From JAJPJX01 sp964568355 (GTDB lineage: Bacteria; Acidobacteriota; Terriglobia; Bryobacterales; Bryobacteraceae), in NCBI GenBank assembly GCA_964568355.1, contig CAZMRK010000656.1:1-9058 (forward strand): a DNA stretch of 9,058 bases, in the 5' to 3' direction. Shown piece by piece: positions 1 to 7,033 of the stretch. Position 1 is the stretch's first letter; each line of letters opens with the position of its first letter. Below the pieces are notes generated by a model that was not told the origin of the DNA, ran no database searches, and worked only from the letters and a program-made list of their open reading frames with translations. The position numbers were made by a program, and so were the translations under genes.

Positions 1-627
1 CGGCAGCTCCGCCTGCATGCTGCTATAGAGTTGGGCGAAGTTCGGCACCACGTACGTCACCAGGAAGACAATCAGGCAGATCACCAGCACGATCAGCACG
101 CTGGGATACATCAGCGAGAGCATCACCTTCTTGCGTACCGCCAGGGTCAGCTTCTGGTAGGTGATGTAACGGTCCAGCACCTCCGCCAGGCTGCCGCTTT
201 TCTCGCCGGCCATCACCGAGGTGACGTAAATCTTGGGGAAGATTCCGCGCTGTTTGAAAGCGTCGGATAGCAATGTGCCGCTGCGGACCTCGTCGCGCAC
301 TGCCACGATGTGCGGCCCCAGCTTGGCATCGGTCAACCGGTCCGCCAGCAGGTCCAGGGCTTTGAGAATCGGCAGGCCTGCCTTATTCAAGGTGACGAAC
401 TGCTGGTTGAAGATCAGGAATTTTTCCAGGTTCAGCTTCGCCCGGCGCCGTAGCACCCCGGAAGAGCCGGAGGTCAGCCCGGTGATGGCGTTTTTCGGCC
501 GGATCGAGTAGATCAGGAAACCTTGCTGCGTGTAGCGGTCCCGCAGCTCTCTTTCCGAAGTGCCTTGGGCTACGTGGTGATGGATTTCTCCACGGCTGTC
601 GGCATACTTCATGACCCACTCGGCCAT
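1..627 (-). CDS. Type II secretion / type IV pilus inner-membrane protein, GspF/PilC family (N-terminal half, truncated by window edge)
   Basis: Proteins of this family sit in the inner membrane as the platform of type II secretion systems and type IV pili, linking the cytoplasmic ATPase to pilin assembly. The visible 209 residues run from the ATG at 627 to the left edge without a stop. Residues 1-60 (start MAEWVMKYADSRGE) form the usual small N-terminal region. Residues about 70-195 form the first T2SF/GspF domain, with FNQQFVTLNKAGLPILKAL (73-91), the family hallmark AGEKSGSLAEVLDRY (140-154) and a strongly hydrophobic segment at about 174-196. Full-length family members have about 400 residues and a second copy of the domain, which would lie outside the window. 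The start is supported by GAGGAGA about 12 nt upstream, inside the end of lolA. Only 4 nt separate it from the lolA stop, so the two are probably cotranscribed. Whether it serves pili (PilC) or secretion (GspF) cannot be decided without the neighbouring ATPase and pilin genes. Confidence 0.93.
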   Translation of the reverse strand, partial: MAEWVMKYADSRGEIHHHVAQGTSERELRDRYTQQGFLIYSIRPKNAITGLTSGSSGVLRRRAKLNLEKFLIFNQQFVTLNKAGLPILKALDLLADRLTDAKLGPHIVAVRDEVRSGTLLSDAFKQRGIFPKIYVTSVMAGEKSGSLAEVLDRYITYQKLTLAVRKKVMLSLMYPSVLIVLVICLIVFLVTYVVPNFAQLYSSMQAELP

Positions 628-631
628 ACGC

Positions 632-1267
632 TTACCGCCCGTTCTCCTCAGCCAGCTCCGCGCCCGGAGGCATTTCGAACCGGAACAGTTTGGCGTCCAG
701 GTTCACGTCCAGCTTTTCCGCTTCGAACGTGAACTCCAGAATCGAATGGTCGTAGCCGGTCACCTGCACCCGCCGGAACTGGTTGTCGGGGCCGACGACA
801 AACACCACCTGGGTGTAGGGCAGGTTGTTGGACTTAGGCTCTGCCGTAATCTTGATGCCGCCCGGGTCGGCCTCGCTCTGGATGTTCTGGAACTCTTTCT
901 GGAAATTGAGCTTACCTAACAGGAAGGCCAGTGGCGCCCGAAGGTTTTCGGTTTCTTTCAGGCTCATTTTCTCCACCCGGTGGTTGGCTGGCGTGTAGAG
1001 CCACAGATTCTTTCCATCCGAAAGGAACAGCTTCCCGGCAGGCGAGGTGTAGTCCCAGCGCATCCGTCCCGGTTTGCGCAGCCGGAGTGTTCCCGATTCC
1101 GTCTGGCGCGGCCGCCCGGGACCCGTATATGCCTCATGAAACGTGACTTCTAATGTCTGGGCACGGTTGTACCGGTTTTCTACGGTCTTCAATAGGGATT
1201 TCAGATCGGGCTCCGCCGCCCAGGCAGACACGACCAGCAGAGGCAATAATGCCTGACAAACGTTCAC
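632..1267 (-). CDS. lolA: Outer-membrane lipoprotein carrier protein LolA
   Basis: LolA is the periplasmic chaperone that takes lipoproteins from the LolCDE inner-membrane exporter and delivers them to the outer membrane. The 211-residue length fits the family (about 200). Residues 1-17 form a hydrophobic leader ending SAWA, with probable cleavage before AEPDLKSLL. The conserved core is clear: QTLEVTFHEAY (37-47), the GRMRWDYTSPAGKLFLSDGK stretch (67-86) with LWLYTP following, and APLAFLLGK (111-119), a typical LolA signature. The start is a GTG at 1267. An in-frame TAG only 9 nt upstream rules out a longer form. No good Shine-Dalgarno precedes it, and the leader lacks the usual Lys/Arg at its N-terminus, so the exact start is less certain than the family. 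The stop is 4 nt before the gspF/pilC start. Upstream, 80 nt separate it from the BACON-repeat gene, with a GC hairpin between. Confidence 0.93.
   Translation of the reverse strand: MNVCQALLPLLVVSAWAAEPDLKSLLKTVENRYNRAQTLEVTFHEAYTGPGRPRQTESGTLRLRKPGRMRWDYTSPAGKLFLSDGKNLWLYTPANHRVEKMSLKETENLRAPLAFLLGKLNFQKEFQNIQSEADPGGIKITAEPKSNNLPYTQVVFVVGPDNQFRRVQVTGYDHSILEFTFEAEKLDVNLDAKLFRFEMPPGAELAEENGR
638..646 (-). promoter_or_regulatory. Shine-Dalgarno of the gspF/pilC gene, embedded in the lolA 3' end
   Basis: Read on the minus strand, GAGGAGAAC lies about 10-18 nt before the ATG at 627 and inside the last codons of lolA (the AEENGR end). This suggests translation of the two genes is coupled. The spacing is slightly long, so strength is uncertain. 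Confidence 0.5.
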
Positions 1268-1314
1268 AACAATCTAGACGCGGCCAGACCCGGAAACGTG
1301 GATGATTTCAGGGA

Positions 1315-1337
1315 GGGGCCGGGCGATACCCGGCCCC
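1315..1337 (-). terminator. Perfect GC hairpin between the BACON-repeat gene and lolA; possible terminator or attenuator
   Basis: The inverted repeat GGGGCCGGG / CCCGGCCCC makes a 9-bp all-GC stem around a 5-nt loop. It begins 10 nt after the TAG of the BACON-repeat gene and ends about 48 nt before the lolA start. On the transcribed (minus) strand it is followed by TCCCTGAAATC rather than a U-tract, so it is not a textbook intrinsic terminator. It may still slow polymerase, protect the 3' end of the upstream mRNA or mark a transcript boundary. The structure is seen directly; the role is inferred. Confidence 0.45.
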
Positions 1338-1347
1338 GCGCGCACTT

Positions 1348-4300
1348 CTATCTTACCGTAAGGGTGACCCCGCTCTGGCTGCTGTTGCCGCCCACGCTGA
1401 CCACCACCGGCACCTGGCCGCTTCGGACCCCGTCCGGAATCCGGACGTTGATCTGCATCGCGCCGGCCACCATACCCGGAGCGGCGCCCGCATAAAGGAT
1501 GCTGGCGGGTTGCCCGTCGATCAGCACCGCCACCGGCAGCACCGGCGCCGGCAGGGAATTCCCCGAGGTAACCGAGCCGGTAACGCCGGCGGGCACCGTC
1601 TGCCCTTCTCCCGTTGCGTAGAGAAGGACGATGCCGCCCGGACTCGCCGGACTGCTGCTCGAGTTCACGCTGTAGTCCTGGTTCAGGATCGCGCCCGCTC
1701 CGGAGCCCGATGCGTTCAACGTAAACAGGCCCGGAGCCGTCGTCGTCACCCCCAGGTTGACCGCATTGGAGGATACCCCGGCGAACTTGATCCACACCGA
1801 CGTAGTCTGCCGGCCGGCAATCTCGTACGGTACGACCGCCGAGACCTGTCCCGCGCTGGTATAGACCATCGGCGCGGCAATACCGTTGAACAGCACCTGT
1901 GTGTTCGCCAGCGTTGTCGCCACCTTTCCGGTCGAATCGAGCGCCAGCCCCACTCCCTGCGAGGGACCAAGCGATTCGCCGAACAGCGTCACGATCTCCC
2001 CGGGGGATACCGCGCCGCCGAGATAACTGGCCGCATTCACCACGCTCGAAAGCGTCGGCAGCGGAGCCGTCACCGTCAGAGTGACATTCACCGTCACCGG
2101 CGCGCCCGTAGAGGGCGTAATCGTGATCGTGCCCGTGAAGCTCCCGGCCGTCACGCTGTCGGTATGGATCGAAACGCTCAGCGACCCGGGAAGCGCTCCG
2201 CTCGCCGGCGTCACAGCCAGCCAGTTCCCCTGGCTGGAGGCCGACGCCGTAAACGTCGCGGCCGCCGCACCCGTTCCGGTCAGCGCGACCGACTGCGCGT
2301 CCGGCGGATTATCGCCCGCCCGGTAGTTGAACGAAAGCGTCGCGGGATTCGCCGTCACGCCTCCGGTCACCGTGAACGTCACCGGAATCGTCTGGGCCGT
2401 ACCGCCGGACGGAGTTACCGTGATGGTCCCCTGGTAGGTTCCTGCCGCCAGGTTGGCTTGGTTAACAGAAACGGTCAGCGTGATCGGCGCGTTCGTGGAG
2501 GTTGGGCTCACGGTCAGCCAGTTTCCGCCGCTGGTGGTCGAAGCCTCTGCCGTAATCGCCTGGCCCACCACCGCGGAGCCTACCTGCACCCCTTGTATCG
2601 ATGGAACCGCTCCGCCTGCCGCACCCGCGAACGTCAGCGAGGTCGGATTGAAGGTCAGCGTGCCGCCCGTTCCCGATCCAATCGTCAGCGTGACCGGGAC
2701 ATTTTGGATGAGCCCGTTCGAGCTGATGGCGATGTTCCCGTTATAGGTACCGGCAGTCAGACTTGCCGAAGAAACGTAAACCGTCAGGTTCGCGGGAGTC
2801 GTTCCGGTCGTTGCGCTGAGGGAGAGCCAGTTCCCGCCGCTGGTCGTGGAAGCCGCCGCCGTAAAGGATGTCGCACTGGCGGCGGACAGGCTCAACCCCT
2901 TCGCGGCCGGGGTGCCGCCCGGCGCGGCACTGAAGGTTAAGCTCGTAGGAGAAACCGTGATTCCGCCTGTGACCGCCACCACCACCGGAATCGTCATCGG
3001 ACTGTTGCCCACGGGCGAGCCCGTCACCTGCAGGCTGGCGCTGTTCAACCCCGGAGAAAGACCAACAGGACTAACTCGCACCGACACGTATGCCGGCGTC
3101 GTGCCGCTTACCGGTGTTACCGTGATCCAGTTCGCCGCGCTGCTCACACTGAACGAAGCGGCTTGCCCGCTGTTCGTGTTGAGAACGAGATTCTGCGACG
3201 TGTCCGCTGTGCTGCCTGCGGTGATGTTAAAGTACAACGAACCTGTCGGCGAAGCAGTCAGCACGACTCCGCTGCTTACGATCAGCGTGACCGGGACGGT
3301 TTGTGTCCCACCGGACGAGGTGACCCCTATGTTTGCCGTGTAAGTTCCGGCAGCCAGACCGGTGTTGGCGATGGAAACCGTCAGGTTGGCCGGACCGGTT
3401 GCCGGAATTGTGCCGCTCGGTGAGCTGATCGATAGCCACCCTGAGCCTTTCGTGTACGTAATTGCCGTTGAATAGCTGCTCCCTACGGTACCGTTGATCG
3501 AGAGCGTTTGGCTCGGCACGGAAGTCGAGAATCCGGCTTGATATGCGAAACTGAAGGCCGAAGGAGCTACCTGCGAAGTAGCGGTGCCGCTGCCGATGAC
3601 GAAAGTAACCGGCAAAACCGCTGTAGTTGCCCCTGTCCCGAACGTCGTGACCGTAATCTGGCCCGTCTGCGTTCCGGAAAGACCGCTGGGATTGGCACGC
3701 ACGGTGATCGTCCCCGGCATGGAGGTGCCGCTCACACTCAGGGACAACCAACTGTTGCCGGCCGTGACCGCGGCCGAGAACGTGACCCCGGAATACATAC
3801 TCGAGACCCCGACTGCGGAGTTGACCGGAGACGTGCTGCCGGCAGGGCTGGTCAGGTTCACTGTGGAGGGGCTCAACGTCAGCGGCCCGGTGCTGCCTCC
3901 GGCGGGATTGGCCGCCACGGGTACCTCGATGCGGTTACCGAAGTTGTCGACAATGAGAATTTTCCCCGTATAGGTCGTACCCGCGGTCATCACCGCCGTG
4001 TTGGCGGATACCGAGATCGAACCCGGAAGCGATCCTGCAACGGGGACCGTATGGCCATTCATCAGCAGCCAGCTCCCGGAGTCCGGCATGGCATAGGCCG
4101 TATAGCCGGTGGCCGCGGTATTGCTGATCGCCAGGGCCTGCGCGATGCCGTCGTTCAGGTTCAGAGCCGATGGGTTGGCCATCAGGCCGGTCACGGTTCC
4201 GGTGCCGACCATCAGGGTCACCGGAATGTTCACCACGCTGCTGCCCCCGCTGATCGTGATCGATCCGCTATAACCGGTGTTCATCGTGAGACCGGTGGTC

Positions 4301-4893
4301 AAGGCATAGACCGTCAACGTGGCCGGACTGGTGCCGCTGACGGGGGTCGCAATGAGCCAGTTTCCTCCCGATGTGGTCGAGACCGTCACGGAAAAAGGGA
4401 TCTCCGTGCCGGAAGTAGAGGTGATGCTGAGATTTGCGGCTGTGGAATAGGAATTCACGCTCGAGGCCGTCAGCGGCACCGAAAGAGGCGTTACGGCGAG
4501 CGTACCGCCGGTTCCCCCGCCCCCGCCTCCACCTCCGCAATTGGGGTCCGAACTGCTATTCAGCAGGGCCAGGCCTACAATCACGCTGTTGCTGCTGTCG
4601 TCGGTGATCGTCAACTGGGCGCTGCCCGGAGTGCCTCTTTGTACCGAGACCGTGACGATGTTGCCGGTAATTTGAGCGGCAAAAATACCCAACGGGTCGT
4701 TAAGGGCTGCGTGCAGTCCGCTTGGCGTTCCACCGGAGGTAGTCGTCACCGTAACAGTCTGCGCCAAGGGGGAACAGAACGTCAGACTGGATGGGGACGC
4801 ATTAAGTCCGGCTGCGGCGGCAGGCGACGCAAACACGCCGAGAGCCAGCAGCGCCAGGCAAAGATAAATCCCGATTAGTTTTGAAGTGCGCAT
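1348..4893 (-). CDS. Secreted BACON-repeat protein with C-terminal TIGR03437 (Solibacter-type) domain
   Basis: This is a predicted exported protein of 1181 residues with no catalytic motif that I can see. Residues 1-28 form a signal peptide: MRTSK, a hydrophobic core (LIGIYLCLALLALGVF), then an Ala-rich ASPAAAA cleavage region. Residues 29-118 form a degenerate beta-rich domain with Cys40 and Cys119 near its ends, followed by eight consecutive glycines (120-127). Residues about 131-944 hold eight BACON-like repeats of about 100 residues. A typical repeat has a P-S-LTF start, then NWL, a TPA-LTV strand, AGTY-G-I and VPVTL. Residues 945-1181 (VVNAASYLGGAVSPGEIVTLFG at the start, then ATGEGQT and INVRIP) match the TIGR03437 module of Solibacter-type proteins. 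BACON domains are often proposed to bind carbohydrate or act as spacers; neither has been shown here. The ATG at 4893 is preferred over the GTG at 4911 because TGAGGAAAA lies just upstream and the signal peptide starts cleanly. It could be a surface adhesin, S-layer-like or matrix protein. No LPXTG-like, PEP-CTERM or autotransporter anchor is seen. Confidence 0.9.
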   Translation of the reverse strand: MRTSKLIGIYLCLALLALGVFASPAAAAGLNASPSSLTFCSPLAQTVTVTTTSGGTPSGLHAALNDPLGIFAAQITGNIVTVSVQRGTPGSAQLTITDDSSNSVIVGLALLNSSSDPNCGGGGGGGGTGGTLAVTPLSVPLTASSVNSYSTAANLSITSTSGTEIPFSVTVSTTSGGNWLIATPVSGTSPATLTVYALTTGLTMNTGYSGSITISGGSSVVNIPVTLMVGTGTVTGLMANPSALNLNDGIAQALAISNTAATGYTAYAMPDSGSWLLMNGHTVPVAGSLPGSISVSANTAVMTAGTTYTGKILIVDNFGNRIEVPVAANPAGGSTGPLTLSPSTVNLTSPAGSTSPVNSAVGVSSMYSGVTFSAAVTAGNSWLSLSVSGTSMPGTITVRANPSGLSGTQTGQITVTTFGTGATTAVLPVTFVIGSGTATSQVAPSAFSFAYQAGFSTSVPSQTLSINGTVGSSYSTAITYTKGSGWLSISSPSGTIPATGPANLTVSIANTGLAAGTYTANIGVTSSGGTQTVPVTLIVSSGVVLTASPTGSLYFNITAGSTADTSQNLVLNTNSGQAASFSVSSAANWITVTPVSGTTPAYVSVRVSPVGLSPGLNSASLQVTGSPVGNSPMTIPVVVAVTGGITVSPTSLTFSAAPGGTPAAKGLSLSAASATSFTAAASTTSGGNWLSLSATTGTTPANLTVYVSSASLTAGTYNGNIAISSNGLIQNVPVTLTIGSGTGGTLTFNPTSLTFAGAAGGAVPSIQGVQVGSAVVGQAITAEASTTSGGNWLTVSPTSTNAPITLTVSVNQANLAAGTYQGTITVTPSGGTAQTIPVTFTVTGGVTANPATLSFNYRAGDNPPDAQSVALTGTGAAAATFTASASSQGNWLAVTPASGALPGSLSVSIHTDSVTAGSFTGTITITPSTGAPVTVNVTLTVTAPLPTLSSVVNAASYLGGAVSPGEIVTLFGESLGPSQGVGLALDSTGKVATTLANTQVLFNGIAAPMVYTSAGQVSAVVPYEIAGRQTTSVWIKFAGVSSNAVNLGVTTTAPGLFTLNASGSGAGAILNQDYSVNSSSSPASPGGIVLLYATGEGQTVPAGVTGSVTSGNSLPAPVLPVAVLIDGQPASILYAGAAPGMVAGAMQINVRIPDGVRSGQVPVVVSVGGNSSQSGVTLTVR
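1351..2061 (-). other. TIGR03437-type C-terminal domain within the BACON-repeat protein
   Basis: Residues 945-1181 form a non-repeated module of about 237 residues. It opens with VVNAASYLGGAVSPGEIVTLFGES (split by family-typical positions: NAASY, then PGEIV-LFG-LGP). It continues with VLFNGIAAPMVYTSAGQV, VPYEI, APGLFTLN and LYATGEGQT, and ends with INVRIP and a final beta strand. This order is the recognised pattern of the 'Solibacter uncharacterized C-terminal domain'. Its function is unknown. Its constant position at the C-terminus of secreted proteins suggests a role in export, anchoring or assembly, but that is inference. Confidence 0.85.
2515..2555 (-). repeat. Direct DNA repeat, copy in BACON repeat 7
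   Basis: This 41-nt stretch encodes the TTSGGNWL region of repeat 7. It matches 2824-2864 at 35 of 41 positions by eye, exactly 309 nt (103 codons) away and in the same frame. Confidence 0.6.
2824..2864 (-). repeat. Direct DNA repeat, copy in BACON repeat 6
   Basis: This is the partner of 2515-2555. The mismatches are mostly at third codon positions, so the protein motif is kept. In-frame recombination between the two copies would remove or add exactly one BACON unit. Confidence 0.6.
4513..4536 (-). other. Polyglycine linker codons (eight Gly)
   Basis: Eight consecutive GGN codons (GGA, GGT, GGC and GGG mixed) lie directly after Cys119 and separate the N-terminal domain from the BACON array. 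The mixed codons argue against a simple slippage tract, so it is probably a selected flexible hinge. Confidence 0.7.
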
Positions 4894-4899
4894 TAAGTT

Positions 4900-4906
4900 T
4901 TCCTCA
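4900..4906 (-). promoter_or_regulatory. Shine-Dalgarno that decides the start of the BACON-repeat gene
   Basis: On the minus strand, GAGGAAA lies about 6 nt before the ATG at 4893. This supports that ATG over the in-frame GTG 18 nt upstream, which has no such site. Confidence 0.75.
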
Positions 4907-4916
4907 GCCACATCGC

Positions 4917-4922
4917 ATAATA
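4917..4922 (-). promoter_or_regulatory. Candidate -10 element for the BACON-repeat gene
   Basis: On the minus strand, TATTAT (5 of 6 to TATAAT, with TG directly upstream) lies in the 98-nt gap after the membrane/spermidine-synthase-like gene. Transcription would begin about 17 nt before the ATG, leaving a short leader holding the Shine-Dalgarno. No convincing -35 hexamer stands 16-18 nt further upstream. The local AT-rich patch in GC-rich DNA supports a promoter, but this is a pattern match only. Confidence 0.35.
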
Positions 4923-4991
4923 CAACAGAACAAACTCGGATAACAGACCACTTTCTCTGGTTTTCCCCCGCGAAAATCCGCCCGCGGAGAC

Positions 4992-7025
4992 CTACTTGAG
5001 AATCTGAAACAGGTTGCTGTAGTCATCTGTCCACAACCGTAGACTCTTGCTAAAACGAATCGGGGCTGCCGCGGACTTCAGTAACGGCTGATCGAACAAA
5101 TCCGGGCTTCCCGTGACTAAGACCCATGTAGCCCCAAAAATGTCATTAAAATCTTCGTCCTCGGTGTCCACCACCTTCGCCGACTTTCCCAGCGACTCTC
5201 CCAGTTGCCGCGCCACCGGCTGTAAGTTCAAGTATTTATTAGAGACATGCACCGCCAGCACGCCATTGCTGCGGAGCTGCCGAAAATACACCGCAAAAGC
5301 TTCCCGGGTCAGCAGGTGGATCGGAATCGAATCGCTTGAAAACGCATCCACGACCAGGACGTCGTAGTCGTCGTTCCGCTCCCGCTCCAGGGAAAGCCGG
5401 GCGTCGCCTAGGGCAACTTCCACCTTCGCTTTGCTGCCTTTCAGAAACGTAAATTCGCGATTCGCCAGCCATTGGACCAGCGGATTGATCTCATAAAAAC
5501 GGATATAGTCCCCCGGTCGGCCATACGCCGCTAGCGTTCCCGTGCCCAACCCGATCACTCCCATTCGCAGGGGGCCTCGCGCCTGGCAGGTCCGGATCGC
5601 AAGACCAACCCCCGAGTTCGGCCCGTAGTAAGTGGTGGGATGGTCGCGCCGCGCCCAGTCCAGAAACTGCTCCCCATGATCGATCGTTCCGTGGGTCAGT
5701 TTCCGGATCGCAGCCTCGTCCGGTGTTCCCCCGCTATCGGTCACCTTCAGGGCGCCGTAGAAGTTACGAACGCGGACCCGGACCCCCTGGTTGCTCTTGT
5801 GGATCTCAATGCCCAGGTAGACCGCCAGCCCCAGCGTCAGCAGAATGGAAACAAGCGTAACGGGCTGCTTCCATCCCTTCGAAAAGTCCGTCTCCGGATC
5901 CTGGCAAAGCGCGGCCAGTACCGCCGCCGCGCTGGCTACCAGCCCGATCGGCAATTCATAGAGTCCTTTAAAGACCCGCGGCGCCACCAGGCCCACGAAC
6001 ACGCCGCCGAGCGCTCCGCCGAGCGAAATCATCAGATAGAAAGCCGTCAGGTGCCGGGGATGGGGCTTTTGCCGGACCAGTTCCCCGTGGCACACCATGC
6101 AGCAGATAAACAGCCCGCAGGCAAACAAGGGGATCAGCACCTTGATCCCCGCGTTCTGGAAGTCCTCCGAGAGCGCGTAAGCCATGCTCCCTACCGCGAC
6201 CGCAAACAATTGCAGATAGGGATTGCGCTGATACCATCCCGAGCCTTCAAAGCACAGAATAAAGGTCAACAGGTAGAGGCTCAGCGGCAGCACCCACAAG
6301 AACGGGATGGCGGCGACATTCTGCGAAAGGTGGTTGGTCACCGAAAGCAGCAGCACCGAGGCGCACGCGGGCAGCGCGATCCACAGGCCATATTCTTTCC
6401 AGCCCGGCGCGGCATCGTCCTCCACCGGCCCGGCTGCCCTCCATGGGAGATTTCGCAGCGAGAGCGCCGTAGCCCCGCAGACCACCACAAACACGGCGTA
6501 ACCCACCGACCACGCCAGCGCCTGGATGCGCGTCGCCAGCACCGGCTCGAACACGATCGGGTAGCTCAGCAGGGCGAACATCGATCCGGCATTCGAAAGG
6601 GCATACAGCCGGTAGGGCACCCCATCCTTGTATCTGGCGGCATACCAGGCTTGCACCAGCGGACCGGTCGTCGAAAGCAGAAAATAGGGCAGCCCGACAG
6701 TCGCCGCCAGCAGCCCCAGGATGCGGAAGGTAGGATCGTCGCCGCCCACCGGCTTCCAGCCCGCGCCCGGGATCACCGGCAGCACAGCCAGGCTTCCCAC
6801 CAGCAGCCCCAGGTGCAGGATCATCTGCATCCTCGGCCGCAGGTAGCGGTGCAGGCAATAGGCGTACAGATACCCCAGCAACAGAACTACCTGGAAGAAC
6901 AGCAGACAAACGGTCCATACCGCGGCCGACCCGCCGAACCAGGGCAGAATGATCTTGGCGATGATCGGCTCTACCTGAAACAGCAGGAAAGCGCTGACCA
7001 GTATTGTGAGTGCGTAAAGAATCAT
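4992..7025 (-). CDS. Membrane protein fused to a spermidine-synthase-like methyltransferase-fold domain (fused MFS/spermidine synthase family)
   Basis: This 677-residue protein joins an integral membrane half to a cytosolic Rossmann domain. Residues 1-406 contain about 12 hydrophobic segments (for example 1-20, 33-57, 66-86, 103-119, 168-190, 214-229, 237-258, 293-312, 325-348, 387-407). Residues about 415-677 resemble spermidine synthase. They contain HGTIDHGEQFL (445-455), TTYYGP (464-469), the nucleotide-binding loop GVIGLGTGTLAAYG (489-502), the ribose-binding acid in FYEINP (Glu512), GDAR (540-543), and VVDAFSSDSIPIHLLTREAF (558-577) in place of the usual DSTDP loop. It ends with WTDDYSNLF (665-673). 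Classical spermidine synthases are soluble and about 280-300 residues, so the fusion is a separate family whose product and transported substrate, if any, are not established. The N-terminus looks complete for the family although no good Shine-Dalgarno precedes the ATG. It starts 30 nt after the dehydrogenase gene, so cotranscription is likely. No speD or arginine/ornithine decarboxylase gene is present in the window. Confidence 0.9.
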   Translation of the reverse strand: MILYALTILVSAFLLFQVEPIIAKIILPWFGGSAAVWTVCLLFFQVVLLLGYLYAYCLHRYLRPRMQMILHLGLLVGSLAVLPVIPGAGWKPVGGDDPTFRILGLLAATVGLPYFLLSTTGPLVQAWYAARYKDGVPYRLYALSNAGSMFALLSYPIVFEPVLATRIQALAWSVGYAVFVVVCGATALSLRNLPWRAAGPVEDDAAPGWKEYGLWIALPACASVLLLSVTNHLSQNVAAIPFLWVLPLSLYLLTFILCFEGSGWYQRNPYLQLFAVAVGSMAYALSEDFQNAGIKVLIPLFACGLFICCMVCHGELVRQKPHPRHLTAFYLMISLGGALGGVFVGLVAPRVFKGLYELPIGLVASAAAVLAALCQDPETDFSKGWKQPVTLVSILLTLGLAVYLGIEIHKSNQGVRVRVRNFYGALKVTDSGGTPDEAAIRKLTHGTIDHGEQFLDWARRDHPTTYYGPNSGVGLAIRTCQARGPLRMGVIGLGTGTLAAYGRPGDYIRFYEINPLVQWLANREFTFLKGSKAKVEVALGDARLSLERERNDDYDVLVVDAFSSDSIPIHLLTREAFAVYFRQLRSNGVLAVHVSNKYLNLQPVARQLGESLGKSAKVVDTEDEDFNDIFGATWVLVTGSPDLFDQPLLKSAAAPIRFSKSLRLWTDDYSNLFQILK

Positions 7026-7033
7026 AGGATGGG

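Larger units (their letters stand above)
2062..4503 (-). repeat. Array of eight BACON-like protein repeats
   Basis: Eight tandem units of about 100 codons are visible. Approximate residue boundaries are 131-232, 236-335, 338-436, 440-543, 544-644, 645-743, 744-844 and 845-944. The anchor is a W flanked by N/S/G: NWLIA, SWLLM, SWLSL, GWLSI, NWITV, NWLSL, NWLTV and NWLAV. Repeats 6 and 7 are the most alike and share the STTSGGNWL motif with repeat 1, which suggests recent duplication or gene conversion. Repeats 2 and 5 are the most diverged. Confidence 0.85.

Noticed and set aside
3508..4878. A 456-codon plus-strand open frame, and a similar one at 1510-2940, opposite the BACON-repeat gene.
   Set aside because: Arg/Gly/Gln-rich composition and lack of any domain point to antisense frames left open by the GC-biased, repetitive coding strand.
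4894..4991. Possible terminator of the membrane fusion gene: CCGCG/CGCGG pairing and a short ACCA/TGGT pairing in the 98-nt gap.
   Set aside because: Stems are only 4-5 bp with long loops and no U-tract, so they are too weak to call.
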